Shown here: positions 5,648-8,428 of the stretch, in pieces
Position numbering within the stretch: the stretch's first letter is position 1
Layout: every line of letters begins with the position of its first letter
From: DATFPQ01 sp035264765
GTDB taxonomy: Bacteria; Actinomycetota; Actinomycetes; Actinomycetales; Angustibacteraceae
Reading direction: 5' to 3'
NCBI GenBank assembly: GCA_035264765.1
Contig: DATFPQ010000299.1
Coordinates: forward strand, 1 to 8,428
Length of the DNA stretch: 8,428 nt
Position numbers and translations under genes: made by a program
The notes under the pieces: model-generated
What the model saw: only the letters and a program-made list of their open reading frames with translations
What the model was told of the DNA's origin: nothing
Database searches by the model: none

Positions 5648-5716
5648 CAGTACCCAGAAACGCCGCGGTACCCAGAACGCTGCGGTACCGAGAACCGAGC
5701 AGTGCCGAGAACCCAG
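5648..5716 (+). repeat. 17-bp tandem repeat array with GTACC core upstream of the acyl-CoA dehydrogenase
   Basis: Four adjoining units begin at 5648, 5666, 5683 and 5700: CAGTACCCAGAAACGCCG (one extra A), CGGTACCCAGAACGCTG, CGGTACCGAGAACCGAG and CAGTGCCGAGAACCCAG. Neighbouring units agree at 13-15 of 17 positions. A degenerate fifth unit begins at 5623 within the dyad. The array lies between the predicted start point and the ribosome-binding site GAGGAGGT (about 5743-5750), so it would be in the leader RNA as well as the DNA. It could be a multi-site operator; no function is established. The remaining 5521-5583 stretch holds only the tetR ribosome-binding site. Confidence 0.65.
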
Positions 5717-5757
5717 CTGAGCGGGACGACGACGACCCGCGCGAGGAGGTAGACCCG

Positions 5758-6942
5758 ATGCCGGTCAGCCGGATGCTGCCCACCCCCGAGGCCGCGGACC
5801 TGCTCGAGCTGACCCGGCAGATCGCTCGGGAGGAGCTGGCGCCGCGTGCGGCCCAGGCCGAGGCGGAGGGCGCGTTCCCGCGGGAGGTGTTCCGGCTGCT
5901 CGGCCGCGCCGGGCTGCTCAGCCTGCCGTACCCGGAGGAGCTCGGCGGCGGTGGCCAGCCGTACGAGGTCTACCTTCAGGTGCTCGAGGAGCTCGCCTGC
6001 GTGTGGGCGAGCGTGGCCGTCGGCGTCAGCGTCCACGGGCTGTCCTGCTTTCCGCTGGCGACCGCGGGGACGCCCGAGCAGCAGCAGCGCTGGCTCCCGG
6101 ACCTGCTCGGTGGCGAGCTGCTCGGGGCGTACTGCCTGTCCGAGCCGCACGCCGGCTCGGACGCGGCCGCGATGCGCACGCGGGCGCGCGCGGACGGCGG
6201 CGGGTACGTCCTCGACGGCACCAAGGCCTGGACCACCCATGGCGGCCAGGCCGACTTCTACACCGTGCTGGCGCGCACGTCCGAGCACCGTACGCGCGGG
6301 ATCAGCTGCTTCCTGGTGCCGGCCGATGCCCGGGGCCTGACCTCGGACCCGCCGGAGCGCAAGATGGGGCTGACCGGGTCGGCGACCGCCACCATGCGGC
6401 TGGAGGGCGTCCGCGTCGGCGCGGAGCGCCGGGTGGGCGCGGAGGGCCAGGGGCTGCCGCTCGCGCTCGCCGGCCTGGACGCCGGCCGGCTCGGGATCGC
6501 CGCGGTGGCGGTGGGCCTGGCCCAGGGCGCGCTGGACGACGCCGTCGCCTACGCCCGGGATCGGGAGGCCTTCGACCGTCCCATCATCGACCACCAGGGA
6601 CTGGCCTTCCTACTGGCCGACATGGCCGCCGCCGTCGAGTCGGCCCGGGCCACGGTGCTCGCCGCGGCCCGGCGCAAGGACGCCGGCCTGCCGTACGGCA
6701 CCCAGGCGAGCATCGCCAAGCTGGTCGCCACCGACAACGCCATGCGGGTCACCACGGACGCCGTGCAGGTGCTCGGCGGCTACGGCTACACCCGCGACTT
6801 CCCGGTGGAGCGCTACATGCGTGAGGCCAAGGTGACGCAGATCTTCGAGGGCACCAACCAGATCCAGCGGATGCTGATCGCCCGGGCGCTGCGGAAAGGC
6901 GCACCCGCGACCGTCTCGGTGGTGCCCGCCGGCACGGCCTGA
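5758..6942 (+). CDS. Acyl-CoA dehydrogenase
   Basis: A 394-residue FAD-dependent acyl-CoA dehydrogenase that introduces the alpha-beta double bond in acyl-CoA thioesters and passes electrons to ETF; cytosolic. The usual N-terminal helical, middle beta-barrel and C-terminal helical domains fill the normal length. Both family signatures are present: YCLSEPHAGSDAAAM at 125-139 and QVLGGYGYTRDFPVERYMREAKV at 337-359. The catalytic base of the short-chain-type enzymes is Glu364 in QIFEGTNQIQR. Other typical parts are RKMGLTGSATATM at 201-213, DREAFDRPIIDHQ at 268-280 and the RMLIARAL tail. Chain length or branched specificity cannot be read from the sequence. The start is ATG 5758-5760 with GAGGAGGT 7 nt upstream; the frame is open further upstream, but that stretch is the array and the antisense of tetR. 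It is probably controlled by the divergent TetR. Confidence 0.95.
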   Translation: MPVSRMLPTPEAADLLELTRQIAREELAPRAAQAEAEGAFPREVFRLLGRAGLLSLPYPEELGGGGQPYEVYLQVLEELACVWASVAVGVSVHGLSCFPLATAGTPEQQQRWLPDLLGGELLGAYCLSEPHAGSDAAAMRTRARADGGGYVLDGTKAWTTHGGQADFYTVLARTSEHRTRGISCFLVPADARGLTSDPPERKMGLTGSATATMRLEGVRVGAERRVGAEGQGLPLALAGLDAGRLGIAAVAVGLAQGALDDAVAYARDREAFDRPIIDHQGLAFLLADMAAAVESARATVLAAARRKDAGLPYGTQASIAKLVATDNAMRVTTDAVQVLGGYGYTRDFPVERYMREAKVTQIFEGTNQIQRMLIARALRKGAPATVSVVPAGTA

Positions 6943-7060
6943 TTCCTGTTGCGACGTCCTCACCGGGACGACCGGGGAACCGGCACCCCACTCGGCGTGC
7001 GGCCCGTTGTGCCCGCCTCGATACTCGCTGCAACGGTTCCGGCTCGAGGAGGGCACCACC

Positions 7061-7648
7061 ATGGCGGACGACATCGTCGACGTGATCAAGGCTCAGCACC
7101 GGGAGGTGGACCGGCTGCTCGACGAGGCGATGGCCGAGGGATCCGACACGGCGGCCCTGCTGCGCCAGGTCAGCGAGCTGCTCATCCCGCACTCCGAGGC
7201 CGAGGAAAGCTTCGTCTACCCGACCATCGGCGAGAAGAAGCCACCGGAGGGCGAGGAAGTCCATGACAGCGTCGCCGAGCACCAGCACATCGAGGAGGTC
7301 CTGCAGGCGCTGCTGGCCGAGGATCCGGACACTCCCGGCTTCGACGGCCGGCTCGCGGGGCTGGTCGGCGAGCTGCGCCACCACGTCGAGGAGGAGGAGC
7401 AGGACCTGCTTCCGGTGCTGTCCGAACAGGCGTCCGACGACGAGCGCGCCGCCATGGGTGCCCGGTTCGCGCAGGAGACGGGATGGACTGGCGGCACCGG
7501 CCCGACCGGCGGCTCCGGTGACGCCGCGGACGGCGACGAGAGCGGACCCACGCGCGCGGAGCTCTACGAACAGGCCAAGGAGCAGGACGTCCCCGGCCGC
7601 TCGAAGATGAGCAAGGCAGAGCTCGGGGAAGCCGTCGAGGACGACTGA
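7061..7648 (+). CDS. Hemerythrin HHE-domain protein with Rho_N/SAP-like C-terminal tail
   Basis: A 195-residue soluble protein. The N-terminal 1-125 is a four-helix hemerythrin-like domain expected to hold a non-heme di-iron site for O2, NO or peroxide-related sensing or handling. Likely ligands are His13 (AQHREVDRL), His44 and Glu48 (IPHSEAEE), His74 with nearby His76 (AEHQHIEE), and His107/His108 with Glu110-113 (RHHVEEEEQDLLP). Residues 142-163 form a Gly/Thr/Asp-rich linker. The tail at 164-192 (TRAELYEQAKEQDVPGRSKM then SKAELGEAV) looks like the Rho_N/SAP-type nucleic-acid-binding motif found at the ends of actinobacterial proteins. The start is ATG 7061-7063 with AGGAGG 8 nt upstream; a GTG at 7007 is in frame but lacks such a site. 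It follows the acyl-CoA dehydrogenase by 118 nt with no recognisable promoter. The physiological ligand is unknown. Confidence 0.9.
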   Translation: MADDIVDVIKAQHREVDRLLDEAMAEGSDTAALLRQVSELLIPHSEAEESFVYPTIGEKKPPEGEEVHDSVAEHQHIEEVLQALLAEDPDTPGFDGRLAGLVGELRHHVEEEEQDLLPVLSEQASDDERAAMGARFAQETGWTGGTGPTGGSGDAADGDESGPTRAELYEQAKEQDVPGRSKMSKAELGEAVEDD

Positions 7649-7726
7649 CCTCGCGAGGGCCATCGGAACGGGGTCACCGCCGAGTCGGCCGGGGCCCTTC
7701 ATTGCGGCACACTGGATCGGGCCCCG
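7649..7726 (+). terminator. Palindrome and GC hairpin after the hemerythrin gene
   Basis: Directly after the TGA (7646-7648) is a perfect 10-nt palindrome CCTCGCGAGG (7649-7658). Further on, CGGGGCCC (7690-7697) pairs perfectly with GGGCCCCG (7719-7726) around a 21-nt loop. Neither has a T-tract. The second could act as a transcription-ending hairpin or an operator before the next gene. The rest of 7649-7760 shows no clear promoter. Confidence 0.35.
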
Positions 7727-7760
7727 CGACGCGTGGGGTCGTCGCTGGCAGGGGGTGGGG

Positions 7761-8428
7761 TTGACGAACGACGTCCCGCCTGGGGGCCCGTTGGACCACC
7801 TGTCCGCCGCGGCCGCAGCCGGCGGCATCGGGTTGTTCGAGTGGAGTCCCAGCACCCGGGACGTCTGGTGGGACGCCACCGCCGCGAGCGTGTTCGGACT
7901 CCCCCCGGGAGTCGGTCGGGACGGCCCCGCGCGGCTGGAGGCCTGGCGCGACCGGGTCCATCCTGACGATCGCGACCGGGTGGCTGCGGTCCTCAACAGC
8001 CCCGAGGGCGCGGACACGACGTACCGGTTCACCCGGGCGGACGGGTCCGTCCGCATGCTGCTCAGCCGCGCCACACACCGGCTGCCGGCGGAGGACGGCC
8101 TCCCGGAGCGAGTGGTGGGTGTGGTCCTCGACGTGACGACGATGCACGAGGTGTCGCGCCAGGCCGAGCAGACCCTCGAGGCGATCAGCGACGCGTTCTA
8201 CGCGCTCGACCGGGACGAACGGTTCGTGTACGTCAACCGTGAGGCCGAGCGACTGCTGCGCCATTCGCGGCAGGACCTGCTGGGCCGGACGCCGTGGGAG
8301 CTCTTCCCGGACGGGGTCGGCTCGGTGTTCCAGAACACCTTCCGCGCGGTGGCTGCTGACGGCGTGCCGCGTACCTTCGAGGCGTACGTCACGCTGGTGG
8401 GCCGCTGGTACGAGGTCCGGGTGTACGG
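7761..8428 (+). CDS. PAS-PAS multidomain sensor, N-terminal part (runs off right edge)
   Basis: The frame is open from before 7761 to the window end, giving 222 residues of the N-terminus with actinomycete codon bias. Two PAS domains are visible. The first, about 12-128, has a GIGLFEWSPSTRDVWWDATA start, RVHPDDRDRV at 65-74, and YRFTRADGSVRML at 88-100, a PAS_3-like pattern. The second, from about 136 to beyond the edge, has AISDAFYALDRDERFVYVNR at 141-160, RTPWELFP at 176-183 and RWYEVRVY at the end, a PAS_4-like pattern. No transmembrane segment precedes them, so it is likely a cytosolic sensor. The output domain (histidine kinase, SpoIIE/PP2C phosphatase or GGDEF) is outside the window. 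The start could be TTG 7761 with AGGGGGT at 7750-7756, or the in-frame GTG 7755; I prefer TTG for ribosome-site spacing, with low certainty. Confidence 0.8.
   Translation, partial: MTNDVPPGGPLDHLSAAAAAGGIGLFEWSPSTRDVWWDATAASVFGLPPGVGRDGPARLEAWRDRVHPDDRDRVAAVLNSPEGADTTYRFTRADGSVRMLLSRATHRLPAEDGLPERVVGVVLDVTTMHEVSRQAEQTLEAISDAFYALDRDERFVYVNREAERLLRHSRQDLLGRTPWELFPDGVGSVFQNTFRAVAADGVPRTFEAYVTLVGRWYEVRVY

Noticed and set aside
4897..6942. A 681-codon open frame covering the antisense of tetR and running into the acyl-CoA dehydrogenase
   Set aside because: Only the part from ATG 5758 has acyl-CoA dehydrogenase homology and a ribosome-binding site. The earlier part is antisense to a convincing TetR gene and crosses the repeat array; GC-rich DNA simply lacks stops.
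6943..7060. ECF-type promoter (GGAAC ... CGTT) before the hemerythrin gene
   Set aside because: The two elements are 24 nt apart, too far for the usual 16-19 nt spacing, and no good alternative was found.
6749..8074. Long minus-strand frame across the acyl-CoA dehydrogenase end, the hemerythrin gene and the PAS gene start
   Set aside because: It is antisense to three genes supported by motifs and start sites; it has no recognisable domain.

Overview
The window is GC-rich throughout, with strong G/C bias at codon third positions, GTG/TTG starts and a WhiB-family regulator. WhiB proteins are confined to Actinobacteria and their phages, so this is a chromosomal stretch of a high-GC actinomycete, possibly near Geodermatophilaceae, Frankiales or Pseudonocardiales (inference). 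I see no tRNA, rRNA, transposase, phage gene or CRISPR array.

Layout. The left edge holds the 3' end of an unrecognised + strand gene (1-255). It converges on a minus-strand block running from about 3428 down to 379: a WhiB3/WhiD-like iron-sulfur regulator, a small conserved hypothetical resembling the SRPBCC/cyclase group, a Zn-dependent formaldehyde/alcohol dehydrogenase-like protein that overlaps the hypothetical by 4 nt, and a short luciferase-like (F420/FMN-type) oxidoreductase. Divergent from whiB is a PAS-PAS-GGDEF diguanylate cyclase (3677-4918), which converges with a TetR-family repressor (4930-5520, minus). The TetR gene is divergent from an acyl-CoA dehydrogenase (5758-6942). Then come a hemerythrin-domain protein with a Rho_N/SAP-like tail (7061-7648) and the N-terminal part of a PAS-PAS sensor cut by the right edge (7761-8428).

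How the parts may work together. Two divergent promoter regions look like control points. The whiB/diguanylate-cyclase region has a 16-of-18 inverted repeat lying over a candidate whiB promoter. The tetR/acyl-CoA dehydrogenase region has a candidate promoter overlapped by a perfect 9-bp dyad, followed by a 17-bp tandem array and an unusual cluster of GTAC tetramers. The general theme is redox, lipid and aldehyde metabolism (WhiB, MDR dehydrogenase, LLM oxidoreductase, acyl-CoA dehydrogenase, hemerythrin) together with PAS/c-di-GMP signalling. The protein genes are ordinary family members. The least explained features are non-coding: the GTAC-rich array, the whiB operator-like dyad, and a TTGCTCCC repeat with 19-nt period found on the sense strand just after the stop codons of three consecutive genes. 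I found no convincing new multi-gene system.
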